NCBI RefSeq assembly: GCF_021018805.1
Contig: NC_086248.1
Coordinates: 101,047,739-101,111,738 of the forward strand
Direction of reading: 5' to 3'
Source: Prinia subflava
Taxonomy: Eukaryota > Chordata > Aves > Passeriformes > Cisticolidae
Length of the DNA stretch: 64,000 bases
Below the pieces are notes generated by a model. It made no database searches. It was not told the origin of the DNA and saw nothing but the letters and a program-made list of their open reading frames with translations. Position numbers and translations under genes: made by a program. Shown one piece after another: positions 12,877-24,130 of this stretch (positions are counted from its first letter, which is position 1; each line of letters opens with the position of its first letter).

Positions 12877-14365
12877 CAATGATATTCAGAATGCCTGAAC
12901 ATCCCAGAGGGTGCATGTTACTTGAAAATGAATTCATTAATGTTCAAGCTGAAAAATCAATACACAAAACTCACTGAACTAAAAAGCATATGCCATAAGT
13001 CAAAAGATCATTATTATACAGTAACCATTTTCATATTTTTGCTTTCTTTTGTCAAATCCAAATAAGCCTTCTTAAGGTAAACAGCATTTATTCTCGGGAG
13101 TTCAACATTGTATTACATATAATAAACCATAAAGCAGATCAAAACCCACCTTGCACCCTGATGCTCCCATGTGCTAAACTCTTCCTCCTAGTCAGCTGGA
13201 ACAGAGAAGTCACCTTCTTGTACAGCATGACCCTCCTTGCTCTGGCTGACAATTTGGCACCATACCTCCCTTCCAGAGGAGACATTACATCTGCTTGTAG
13301 TATTAATGCAACCTCATGCGGTTATTAAGCAAAATCAAGTGAAAAACTGAACAGTGGGTTACAATTACTGCTGCACAAAATAACCCCATAAAAGAAATGG
13401 TCGAATAGAAACCATTAGGGCAAAGGAATAATTTTCTTGCGTGTTCCTATGTATTTTGGCAATGGAAAGCTTCCAGAACTGGCACTATGTGTTTAAAACG
13501 AATCCTTTCACTTAAGAAACTATACTTACCCTCCAACTCAGACGAAAACAGAATCTAAATACAGTATTTGCTCATAAGGTTACAACAGCTGCCTCTTTTC
13601 AAGAATGCTACAACACATGATTGCCACAGAGGACACATTAGAACGCTAACAAGACCTTAATTTGGAGATTTCATATGTCAAGTTTCTACCTTAGACAGAA
13701 TTATAATTCATAACTTGAAAAACATTATAAATCATATCAAGTCATACAAAAATGAAAATGTCTATTGAGACAAATACCAAACTATCAAATCAGCCTCCCA
13801 TGTAAGTATTAGGCAAAACAGCATAGCTTCATCCTGCTAACAGTGGCCAGAAGAAACACTCCCTTCATGGTGAATACAGGGTGTGCAGCATCAATCCGCT
13901 GGTTTTTCATCAATGCTATAACTTCTCAGCACTTCCAACACAGCCTTGGCTCTGTGTTAAAATCTTGGTATTGAGAGAAATGCCTTAATGTTCTCTTCTG
14001 TTACTGTAAACAGAAGGATTTCCTGAAGACTTCAGCTTGATGGGCAGTCTGTTTGCAAATGTGTCTTGCCTAAATTATAGACACAGGAAACACAGCAAAT
14101 CAGCTTCTATAGTTCTCATTAAAAAGTAACTACACTGCAAGGTAAATATAAATTTGCAGAGAGCTACCTACAGCACTTGCCTTACATTTTATTTCAAAGG
14201 CAAAAATTAGGGCACCATTAAAGAGAGTCTCCACATGGAAAAGATCCTTAGAATGAAAAATAATTACAGAAATGGAAATGTAGGAAGCTCCACAATTGTA
14301 GTTTCATTTCATTTCTTATCCAACCACTACAGATAACCTACTATTGTGGTTTGTTTTCTTTATTA
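12877..14365. other. Gene-free AT-rich stretch
   Basis: No gene, CR1 tail or LTR is recognised. A donor-like sequence (GGAGG/GTAAGTATAG on the minus strand near 13525-13537) is strong in isolation, but no convincing exon sits upstream of it. Confidence 0.5.
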
Positions 14366-15593
14366 TGTTACAGGTTGACACAGTTTGGTTTTTAGTTAAA
14401 GTGGAAACAGTTCCCTGTGAGGACCTTGGAATTATTTTGAGACAGGCACCTATGAGAGTTCATTTTTAAGTATTGACATATTGTTGGACCATTGAGGAAT
14501 CTAGATGTAACTTTGAGGGATAACCATATAAAGTTCTGAGTGAGTCTAAGTCAGCCTCTTTCCTTCTGGCCACTTGAACAGGTAACATTGGGCTGGACCA
14601 GCCCTGCCGCTCCCTCCCCTTGTGGGGGAGTCGGTTCAGGCCCGGCCGTGCCTCCGGGCCCCGGGCAGCCGGGCCCTGCCGCTCCCCCTGCCAGGCGGGG
14701 CAGGGGGCCGGAGGCCTGGAGCCGGCCGAGCCAGGAGGGAGGCAGCCGAGCTGGGCCCCTGATAACACCTTTGGGCCCAGCTGGGCTGAGCCCACCCCGT
14801 TTTGCCACCGACGGGTGGGCAGAGCCCCCTCTCTCCCTCTCCTCTGGTGACTCCCGGGCGGAGAGAAGCGAGGTGGGCAGGGGGGAAGCCCGGCCGTGCT
14901 GAGGACAGTGGTGGGAGAAGCTGCTGCCCGGCAGAGATCACACTGACCATCACAGACCTGGGCAGATTGAACCCTTTCTTGGCAACCTGAAGCTTTCAGA
15001 AGTAGACATTTCTGACTGGACTTCTCTGGATGTAAACCATGAAAACTGGAGTAACATACCTCTTCAAATCATGGGAAGATATGCATTTAGGGAGATGTTC
15101 AAATTTGTGTGTGGATTTTGAACAAAGGTGTGGACTAAATGGACTAAATGATACTGATCTTATAAGATGCTTGAACAGAGATAGAGATAAATCTTTTGTG
15201 CTAGTGAAGAAGTGAGAAGATATCTCTGTTCCTGAGAAGAAGAATCCTTTGTTCTTTTGAGTTGTACATTTTTAAAAGGTGATACCCTAATGTGCAAAAG
15301 TCTAGACCCGTCACCCATAAGCCGCTTGGGAAACTGCTGATGGGAGGGGTCACAAAAGCAGGTTTTTTAACCAGGCGGCTGTTTGTTCTGGCAGTTAAAA
15401 CCCACCAGAAAACTGTTTTAAGTTGTCAGTGGGGAAATTCCATGGGACATCAAGAGAGACTCCTCTCCCTAAGTGATGGAAGATTATGTTTAAATGGTGA
15501 AACTGACTGAAAATCATAGTTTTGTCTCTCTATGTTGGTTGTAGAAACGTGAACAACTTGTGGGGAAGGGAGAAGGGTTTTGAAAAGTTCAAA

Positions 15594-15613
15594 TTTTTTT
15601 TCTTTTTTTTTTT
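15594..15613 (+). repeat. T-rich run inside LTR
   Basis: A near-pure T tract, broken by one C, lies 20 bases upstream of the LTR's AATAAA. Its length probably varies between individuals. Confidence 0.8.
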
Positions 15614-15632
15614 CCCTGCTTTAGTGTGCATT

Positions 15633-15638
15633 AATAAA
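15633..15638 (+). terminator. LTR polyadenylation signal
   Basis: AATAAA on the plus strand, followed within 30 bases by the G/T-rich GGGTCTGTTT. Its place near the end of the LTR fits the R/U5 junction and fixes the element's direction. Confidence 0.6.
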
Positions 15639-15733
15639 CTATCTTTATAACCTTAAATTGGGTCTGTTTCACCTTCTTCCTCCCAAAGTCTATCTCACAG
15701 AAAGAAAAGAGAATAAACACAAAAACCATCACA

Positions 15734-16000
15734 AATTTGGCCTGCTGACCAAGAAAGGTCAGAATTGGCGAATGTGAAACTGCTGCATGAATTGGTGTTT
15801 CTGCCCGATTCCCAAACCAGAACAGTATCTCACATTAAATACATTTCTAGAATCCTAAACAGTATTCACAGATCGTTTAAGGCTGAATTTGCAATAAGCA
15901 TGACTCTTTTACAAGCCTTAACATCTTTAGCTTCTTTTCTCCTCTGGGTTCTGTTAAGCCTTTCATTTTGCAAGTACTGTCCTTTAAACTGTGTTCCAGC
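15734..16000 (+). mobile_element. Possible retroviral leader, truncated provirus
   Basis: Just after the proposed LTR end the sequence has AATTTGGCC, which places a TGG four bases beyond the CA. This is where a primer-binding site normally starts. A second TGG at about 15764 is an alternative. About 240 bases of open frame follow (15765-16004), without a recognisable gag domain. I infer a 5' LTR plus a little internal sequence rather than a solo LTR. No gag, protease, reverse transcriptase, integrase or second LTR can be identified downstream, so the provirus is at best a remnant. Confidence 0.35.
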
Positions 16001-19000
16001 CTAAGCATTTTATTTGCCATTTGATTATCTCACTTCTTTTGCCATGACCACAAACACTGGAATCCTGGCTCATAAACCCCAAGGCTTTCAAGAGACCGGA
16101 CAAGACAGGTAATATCTGACAGCAAAGTTCACTTTCCTCCCTAGCAGCTAATGTGTTTTCACCCTAAACCCTAAGGGGCTACAGCTACAGACTACAGGTT
16201 TTTTATGCAACCTTTGTGGATTTTCAACAACACACGGAAATTCTAAAATGATATCTCAAAGTCTGAACAGATCTGTATAATACAAGAGTAAAGTGAGCAT
16301 TAATGACTCCAAAGCATTATTTTCTTCTTGTTCCCAGTAATACTTGGCATATATGTGTGAGTTTTAAGTAGATCTGCTTGAGAAAGAGCTAATAAAATTG
16401 TTTGCACCTCTCCGTTGACTGGAGAGGAGGCCTTGTTATTTCCTTACTTATGTGTTGCCTCAAAAGGGACGTACATAAGACTTTTAGAGCGTTCAAAGAC
16501 TGGTACCACTAAACATAGAGATTGTAACAAAACTTTTTGCTATTATCAAATTTATTAATGAAACCACCTCTGGTTCATTGGTGTTTTCCTGGGTTTTAAA
16601 AAACACCACCTCCCATCTCTTTGTATCTAAATTGCACATCAAACCTCAGAGGGTTTTTGTGTCAGATCCTCCTAAGGCCAGCAACAGAGACAGGAATTGT
16701 ACCCAGGCTCCTGGTCTTTGGGACGTTTTAACCAGTGGACCCCAAAGATTTAAATGTAAATGGGCATCCATAACACCTCATAGTGTTGTTACCTCTTCCA
16801 TGGAGAAGCAAAGATGGAATAGCATGTTAATAGAACAGGATTTTTGGAATTGTAAGTCCGGAGCAAATTAGTATTTTGCTATGAGCTAACTCCATTATCA
16901 TTTAGTAAAATGCTAACACATGTCAGAATATTTACTTCATTACTGTTGATTTTATTTTCTTTCATTCCTAACTTAATTTTGATGGCTGCCTCATAATAGC
17001 TAGATAAGGAAGGACACACCTCTGTTTATCAGTCAAATCCTTATGTTAAAGTTAAACCCTTTGCTCCATTGCTATAAAATAAAAGTCAGGCATGACTGCT
17101 ATGGGAAAACTGGGAAAATGTGTTTATTTCCCCTGGGAAAATATGTCAGCAGAATATGCCAGCAGAAAACTGAACACATATTTCTAATATTCGCACATAT
17201 TAGAAAGCATTAATATGTCTTGCAATTCTAGAGCTGTTTAAAATCTGCCTTTGTTGTTCATGGACTACTTGCACCTGAATCTATCTGGATATACACTTAT
17301 TTTTCTCTCTTTACAAATGACAACAATAAAACTAGATGTATGAAGGAAATCTACTTTTATAAACAAATTACAAGGCTGTCCACTGCATTTCTATATAATT
17401 TAAAAGGAAATTGCTCCATGAAAAATAAATGATGTGATTGTTTCATGAATTTGAATACCCTGCATGGGTCACGTGTAAGATAAAACAGCTGCACATGTAT
17501 TCCACTGCTACAGCAGAGCCATGGATTCTACAAGCATGAAGGGAGAAAGAAAACCTGCTAGTTTTGGCAGAAACAATCCACTCAGCAAGCCTGGGAGTCA
17601 CAAGGGACAGGACAGGGAGCATTGAAATGCCAGCCCAGGCATCACCTTCCCTGGGGTTGGAGCCTCTCATTCAGTCCAAACTTGAGCTAAAGACAGAGAA
17701 TTACATCAGGCCTGGTGACACAACAAGGTAAATCACCAGGCAGGAGCCAAGCCATGAGTTAATAAAAGTCAAGGTGGCTGTAAATCTATGGAGAATTAAT
17801 TTCACAGAAATCTTTCCATCCCTGATGGCTGCATATTCAGTCACATTTTCACCTCTGAGTCTGGTCCCAGGCATCCCTCATTCTGGGCTTCAGATTTTCT
17901 GTGGTATTTTCTGGGCATACAAAAAAAGGCATTAATTAGACATTATCATCACATATGATGAATAATACAGAATGGCAGAACCTTGCTCAGATAGAAGAAA
18001 AGAGAGTACAAAAACACACAGGTTTTTTTATATTCATAACAGTCCTAATGCTACGAAAGACATTTGACACAGCAGCTATGCATTTCTACAAGACAGATTT
18101 GCTATTGTTAATGCTATGTCTCTTCTGAACTTACTAAAACCCCCAAACTTTTAAAAGCACCTCAACACTCTCTCAATTAATAATGCTCTAAAATGTGCAA
18201 CTAAGAGCACCTTCATGAGTTATTTTTAAGGCAGTATTTATGTGAACATCAAAACAATCTCGGGTGCTGTCAGCACTGGTTTTCTCCAAACTGATGACTA
18301 AGATGTTTTATGTGCTGAAGACACTTGCAACCAGGGCAGTTCAAAGACATAAGGCCTGCTCTGCTTTCCTTGCAGAAAGGAAGAACCTTCTAATTGATCT
18401 TAATGGGACTTGAATTTAGTCTACAGAGAGACAAAAGGCTTTTTAGCACTATTAGTGATAGCATCTACCTCTCTATTTCCTATGAAAAGAAAAGCTATGC
18501 AATACCTATGAGACATCCCGAGAAAAAGCTGATATTGTGTGAGCTTTCATTCTCTACTGGAATATTGTCTGTAATCTCAAAGTCAAACCCAGTAGCATAT
18601 GCAAATTGGAATTGAATGCCATGGTACATATTGAAGGCATTTAACACTAGATGACAAAATAAGCATGTATCCCTTAAAATTCCTATTACAAATACATCCA
18701 CTCAAGGTCCGATGCTGGAAGAGAAATGAAAAGTGTGCCTGGAATGTATTTATTGTCAGGAAAGGTAAACTGAAATGTGAGAAGCTGTTTCTTTTCCCAG
18801 ACACGAGCTATGTTTATCTTATCACTGGATTGGGGATAAAAGTGATGTAATATTAAATCAAAAACAAAAAAAGTACCATGGATACGGCACTGATAGTCTA
18901 ATCACAATCCACGAATGCAAAAGCTGAGCCCAGATTAAACACCTATAATTTATTTGTCAGAGCTTTACCCCACTAATTATTTACAGAATTTGTTCTAATC

Positions 19001-19510
19001 TACAGGCATGACATGTCTCTCTGGATATCACATTTATCCAAATACTGGCTTATAAAGCCTATCGAAGCACATATCTCTTTCATGTCTGACTTTTCACAAA
19101 TTGCATTTGTTTTAGGATTAAAGGAGAGAATTATTCCATCTTGGGATAAAAGGGTTGATTTGACACTTGTCTTTGCTCACCATAATGCTCCGCAACATTT
19201 AGGCAGTAACAACTTGCATTTATACCTTCTGCTAGACACCTATTAAGCTGCAATTGAGTCAATTTTAACTCAAGTTGTGGAATACACAACAGCAGTGTTG
19301 AACTGTACAGCACATCAGTACCCACTCCTTAAACTGCAAAATTGAAAATTTATTGCCTCTGAAAGATTTGAGTGAACATCACAAAAAAATGCATTTTGGG
19401 GATCTTGCAGATTATAGAAACACAGCTCAGCTGTGAGAGAATAAAGGACAACCATGGGATCAGAGATCTCTTGTCTAGAAAGGTACACTGGACAAGGTGT
19501 CAGTCTGCTT
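16001..19510. other. Gene-free stretch, possibly with provirus remnants at its start
   Basis: No gene is recognised. Between about 16385 and 16870 there are two long open stretches in neighbouring plus-strand frames, the second being 16578-16871. They contain several Cys and N-glycosylation-like sites but no motif that identifies them. They could be eroded internal sequence of the retrovirus upstream, or chance. Confidence 0.4.
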
Positions 19511-19585
19511 CATAGAATCCCATAATAGTTTGGTTTGGAAGAAACTTCTGAAGATCATCTAGTCCAGCCCCCAGAAATGGTCCCC
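19511..19585 (-). mobile_element. CR1 LINE 3' tail fragment
   Basis: CATAGAATCCCATAATAG, then TTTGGAAGAAACTT and AAGATCATCTAGTCCAGCCCCC, is the reverse complement of the standard CR1 3' end. Only about 75 bases are recognisable, so this is a severely 5'-truncated minus-strand copy. Confidence 0.85.
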
Positions 19586-19798
19586 TAACTTCTACAATTA
19601 CAACACAGATAGAGCCAGTGGGGAAGGTTCACATTAAATAATAAGTGTTATAGGAGGACAGAGGCAAAGTCTAAAAAACCCGTGCAGCTATGGTTAACTG
19701 GAATTCCAGCTTGGTGCAACTAGCAAGATCTGCCTTCCCCTGCAGCTTATTACCTCCCCTCTCCCCTGCCGGCAGTATTCATACTTGGAAACAACTTC

Positions 19799-20305
19799 AT
19801 AGAATCACAGAACATTCTGAGTTGGAAGGGACCTGTAAGGATGATAGAGTCTCACTCTTGGACCTGCACAGGACCATCCCCGAGCGTCAGACCATGTGCT
19901 TGAGAGCATTGTCCAAACACCCCTTGAGCTCTGTCAGGCTTGGTGCTGTGACCACAGCCCTGGGGAGCTGTTCCAGTGCCCAACCATTCTCTGGGTGAAG
20001 AACCTTTTCTTAATATCCAAACTAAACCTCCCCTGACACAACTCCAGGCCATTCTCTCGGGTCCTGTCTCTGTTCATCACAGAGAAGAAATCAATGCTTG
20101 CCCCTCCTCTCCCCTTCACGTGGAATTTGTAACTGCAGTGAGGTCTCTCCTCTGTCTCCTCCAGGTTGAACAAAGTGATTGTTCAACCACTCCTCACACA
20201 CCTTCTCCTCAAGGCCCTTCACCATCTTCATTGCCCTCTTTTGGACTCTTTCTTGTTTCCCTCATACCCTTGCATATTCCTGAACCTGAGTTTTGCTCTG
20301 AATTG
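19799..20305 (-). mobile_element. CR1 LINE, 3' part
   Basis: The tail starts at ATAGAATCACAGAACATTC, followed by GAGTTGGAAGGGACC, the diagnostic reverse-complemented CR1 end. It continues for about 500 bases through typical CR1 phrases. On the minus strand the C-terminal end of the CR1 ORF2 product is still legible as a degraded frame (19934-20173, including RFSLDIKKRFF), although it has lost its stop-free context. It is 5'-truncated near 20305. Confidence 0.9.
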
Positions 20306-20340
20306 AGGCAAATATGTCTATCACTTTTAATTTTAACTTC

Positions 20341-20404
20341 ATTGGACTCAATGATCCTTGTAGGTCTCTTCCAACTCAAAATATTCTGCAATTTTGTGAT
20401 TCTG
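20341..20404 (+). mobile_element. CR1 LINE 3' tail fragment
   Basis: TTGGACTCAATGATCCTTG, then TAGGTCTCTTCCAACTC and the ending TTTTGTGATTCTG, is a plus-strand CR1 3' end about 64 bases long. It lies only about 35 bases from the 5' end of the minus-strand CR1 before it, so two copies of opposite orientation are almost adjacent. Confidence 0.85.
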
Positions 20405-20683
20405 ATCTCTGTAAAACACAATTCTCCATTTGTCACATGTGCATGGATGTCATGTGCTCTTAGTGTTTCCAAAGGACACATAGCCAGAAAAAGAGGCCAA
20501 CAGAAAGATTTTGAATGGGGAAGATAGTCTGTCTCCAGTTGGCCTTCAGTAGGAATCAGATACCATTGCAATATTAGGCCTCTCATCTCTAAAATGAAGC
20601 TACTTTGGGTTTCACTGCCAAGGGCTGTCACTACATGCAGAAGACAGCATTTTTGAAATAAGGATCTTTTTGTTGTTTGACAG

Positions 20684-20800
20684 GAAGCTCTACAAAGAAC
20701 ACAGCAGAAAGACAAAGTTTTGGCTGCCATGATGTCAGCAGACAGTGAAAAGAATGCATTACAAAAACACCAATTGGATTTGGAGTGTTTAATACTTTAA
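20684..20800 (+). other. Exon-like open segment, coiled-coil-type peptide
   Basis: A pyrimidine-rich tract ending TGTTGTTTGACAG gives a fair splice acceptor at 20683. The frame entered at phase 0 is open for 38 codons and stops at TAA (20798-20800). The peptide is hydrophilic with Leu at heptad-like spacing, as in a coiled coil. It contains EALQRTQQKDKVLAAMMSAD near its start. An AATAAA occurs about 50-60 bases after the stop (near 20858), so this could be an alternative last exon; I see no 5' splice site. I do not recognise the protein. A 38-codon A-rich frame also arises easily by chance. Confidence 0.25.
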
Positions 20801-20879
20801 GCTATGCATAGAAATGTGGAGCTGATGAGAAACTGAAAATATAATTAATCTTACAAAAAATAAAAATTAGGGCAGCAAT

Positions 20880-21009
20880 GTGCACATTCATTTCCATATT
20901 GGCTGCAGTGAATAAGTATTTACATTGGGATATTCCTGTGTATTCCTACACAATCTTTTCTACAAATGATTCTTGGATTTCAAGGGGTAGAATTATTTAG
21001 GTAAAAAAC
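20880..21009. other. Short gap without features
   Basis: Nothing recognisable. Confidence 0.5.
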
Positions 21010-21330
21010 TGAATGGACAGCCAGGCTCAGAGAGTGGTGGTGAGTGGAGTTTAATCTAGCTGGTGACCAGTCATTAGTGGGGTTCCTCAGGGTTTAGTAT
21101 TAGGGCCAATAGTATTAGGACCAATACTGTTTAATATTTTTATTAATTACTTGGATAAAGGAATCAAGTGCACCCTCAGCAAGTTCACAGACAGCACCAA
21201 GTTGGGTGAGAGTGTTGATCTGCTGGAGAGTAGAAGATTTTCACAGAAAGGATTGACAAGCATTGAATTGGGCTGACCAGAGAAGTGGCAGTCACCATCC
21301 ATGGAGGTATTTAAAATATGTGTAAGATGT
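21010..21330 (+). mobile_element. CR1 LINE, reverse-transcriptase region fragment
   Basis: The plus-strand translation of 21080-21250 carries the CR1 reverse-transcriptase block starting GVPQG, followed by [19 protein letters not shown], which is unmistakable for the family. The frame then runs on through [12 protein letters not shown] to a stop near 21270. The last part (about 21290-21330) resembles the C-terminal 'catccatggaggtatt' region, so a large internal piece is missing. A 15-base tandem duplication (21096-21125) repeats the codons for VLGPI in frame. The YxDD active site falls in the missing part, so the copy is dead. Confidence 0.9.
21096..21125 (+). repeat. 15-bp in-frame tandem duplication inside CR1
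   Basis: AGTATTAGGGCCAAT (21096-21110) is followed at once by AGTATTAGGACCAAT (21111-21125), with one base different. It doubles five codons of the reverse-transcriptase LGPI motif and keeps the frame. Confidence 0.9.
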
Positions 21331-24034
21331 GTCTCTAACCTAGGTGATTCTTTAATCTCTAATTTTATAAACATGTTCTGTGTTTGGGTAGAATATTTTG
21401 ATTTATCATTTATTTTCACTGGGTAAGTAAATACATAGGTGCTTACTCTCGGGTCATTTTCAGTGCAGTTATAGAAGAGCTACTGCTAAAAGCCTCTGCC
21501 TTTTAGTTTTCGTGGTTACCAAGACCAGATTCCATGCCTAGCAAAGGTAACGGAAAGATTCCCACTGTTTTCAGTGTTTACCATTGGCTACTGTTTTTTG
21601 GTTTGTGCTGCAATCCCTCCTTTAGAGAATATAAATCTCATACAAATCAGACTAGAAGTCCATAAACTGGAGAATGAAACTCCCCAGCATTTAAAATCAA
21701 CTCTTATACACATGATGTAGGTTTGGAAATATGTTTCCTCTGTTTGTGAGTCATTCACTGAGTTAACACACAGTGGGATGCCCATTTTCTTTTAAAAACA
21801 ACAATGTCCTGAAATTAGCTTCAGGAGAAATCCAAAATATCATATAGTTCATCATTTTTTCTACAACTTCATGCCTCTCTTACCACTCCCACCTCATTTT
21901 AAAAATGAAGGGCAAATCTCCAAAACTGGGCATCTAAGTCTGTATATGGGTTGTCACTTCATCAGTTGAGAGGATATGGACCATCTGCACAAAATCAAAA
22001 GATATCCCCAGTATTTAACAACCTATCTCATCTTCACAGAAATAGCATTTACTTGATTTTTGTCCTTAGAGCATAATTTAGTGAAGCCTTGGACACCTGT
22101 GGTCGTCACATAGTAAGTGTTGCAAGTCAGTTACAATGGCAAATATTAAAATATTCTCAGTGAAGAAAACAGCTCAACATTGAGCAGTTGCCAGAAACCG
22201 CAATTTTATTTACAAAGGTACTCCATACTAACTTGGCACCTGGTAGCTTCAGTTTTGTGAGAAGATGTTGTTAGGAAATATTTGGTAAATCACAATTTTT
22301 AAGCATAACTGCTCAGAGATAACCTGAGTAACATGATCAGTGTCCCTGAGCTTTCCTCTCTCAGAAGAGGGGGAGTAACCTTGTATTCTTTAGATCAGCC
22401 TGAAGCAGGTTTATTACAGGAAAGATGTAAAAGCAGAGTACCAGGTTGGGAGATCGACTGGAACATTAGGAATATTTTGCCAGAGACTCTTAGGTTCCCT
22501 TGCAATACAAATGATACTCCAAAGGGGCCTCCTCGAGATGCTGCTTCTCTTGTTCTTCAGTTACAGAGAAAAAGATACACATATATTAATATTCTCACCT
22601 CCCACCTTTTATTTCTTCCACAAATTCAGATTATATTATTGCATCAAAGTCTGTTGCCTGTGAAAATTCAAGTCAAGCAGCATGAGCTTCCCATTCCCGT
22701 TTGGACTTTCTATTTTTACTCCCCCAACAATGAAATTGGGGCAAGAGAGTTTTCCGCCCTAAACCCAGCTGATTGACTAAATCATCATATTAATGCTGTC
22801 AGCGTCTCAGCCACCAATCCCAATTTTTTCTCTGCACTCCACAACAAGTAATCACAATACACAGACATATCAGAAGATGGTTTGGAAACAGAGCATTGAA
22901 GTGCAGACCCTGATGCTGTCAGTTTATCAGGGAACTCTGACTGGCATCAACCAGCAGCTACTCAAACTGCTAACTGCAGCTGCAGACAGGCTAAAATTAG
23001 CTTTGGACACTGGGTCAGAAAGTGTAATTTGGAAGTTTATATCTCATCTCTAAAGCCACAGACAGTATCTGGCTTCTGGAGATTCAACAATATAATTAAT
23101 TATACATCACACAAAATAGAAGCCAAGAAGAGTAAAGCTAAAAGCAGACACTTAATAGAGGTCTCTTCTATATCTCACATAATAAATTATAAGTTTACAA
23201 TAGCTAGTTCTTGGGGCAATACCACCAAAAGAGTAAGTCAGTTACAAGAGTAGAGACCTCCTCAAAATATTCAATTAATGTGGCATTGAAATAGTCGTAA
23301 TTATTAGGAGAATTACTTTTCTATCTTTAAAACAGAGTTCTTGCAAATTTTGGAGGAAGTAATGGCTAATAGTGATTTTCCTAAACCAGGCAAAAAATGT
23401 GTATTAATCTCTTATATAGATACATGTTAATTGAGGTTTTCTGTAAACCATCAGACAAACAAAAAATTGTACAACTTAGTTTCTCTTAGCCATCCCAAAG
23501 AATACATGTTTTAAGAAGCTGGTCTTTTAGACCTGGAGTTTAAATTTCCTCAGATTCCCTGTTCCTCTGCCAACTCATTTCTTAGGAAGTTTTCCATGGA
23601 ATTAAAACCATTTACCACTAAGTCTGATGTCGTTAATCTGACCACTGCTTTTGTCTCAGCTGACCACAGACTCTGAGCAATAAATAGTCCTTGCTATTTA
23701 GAGGCTACCTCTTGTTTCAAACCTTCCAAAGGATCCATATTTCAGCAGGAGTCAGCATGCAACATAAAGTTCCTCTTTAGTTCAAAGTAGTCAATAAAAC
23801 ATTATTGCTTGTCTGTTTGTTTACGAGATCTTGCTTCTACTTTCTCTTGCTGTGAAGGTTTCCAGAATGCAAGTGTTCAGCTTCTCTGTTAAGACCATTC
23901 TAATAACAATTCTAATAATAACAGAAGTCTGATAAAAGCCAAAGGATGCACAGCTCTTTCTGGTAGTTTCACTAGGATATCTCTCCAAACTATTAAATAT
24001 CACATTTCTGCGGCCAGTTAAGAAACATCTCTAA
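21331..24034. other. Gene-free stretch with one long open-frame relay
   Basis: No gene or repeat is recognised with confidence. From 22303 to 23253 the plus strand has three successive long open frames: 22303-22776 in one frame, 22793-23053 in the next, and 23029-23253 back in the first. They could be one coding sequence with two frameshifts, but there is no recognisable domain. A frame of about 160 codons is expected about once by chance in a window of this size. Confidence 0.45.
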
Positions 24035-24130
24035 TCACAGAATCATAAAATGGCTTGCATTGGAAGAGACCTTAAAGATCATCTGGTTCCAAACCCCACT
24101 GAGGTCTAAAAAGGTGTTGGTAGAGAGCCC
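24035..24130 (-). mobile_element. CR1 LINE 3' tail fragment
   Basis: ATCACAGAATCATAAAATGGC, then CATTGGAAGAGACCTTAAAG and ATCATCTGGTTCC, is a minus-strand CR1 3' end. The similarity fades after about 95 bases. Confidence 0.85.

Larger units (their letters stand above)
14366..15733 (+). mobile_element. Endogenous retrovirus LTR
   Basis: The segment begins TGTTACAGG and can end CCATCACA, giving the TG...CA ends of an LTR, about 1.37 kb long. It has a strongly GC- and CpG-rich block (about 14590-14960) inside AT-rich surroundings, typical of avian LTR promoter/R regions. A single AATAAA at 15633-15638 comes after a T-rich run, with G/T-rich sequence shortly beyond. The orientation is plus. No clean target-site duplication was found, so both ends are tentative; another possible end is the CACA at 15696-15699. 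The overlapping high-GC open frames on both strands at 14466-14990 are artefacts of the GC-rich block. The style resembles long LTRs of class III (ERV-L-like) songbird elements, but I could not verify the family. Confidence 0.7.

Noticed and set aside
14466..14990. Several overlapping Pro/Gly/Ala-rich open frames on both strands
   Set aside because: They arise because the GC-rich core of the LTR has few stop codons. All frames are open at once and none has a domain.
19976..20730. Open frames of 183 (plus) and 173 (minus) codons
   Set aside because: They overlap each other on opposite strands and run through CR1 tails into unrelated DNA, so neither can be a real protein.
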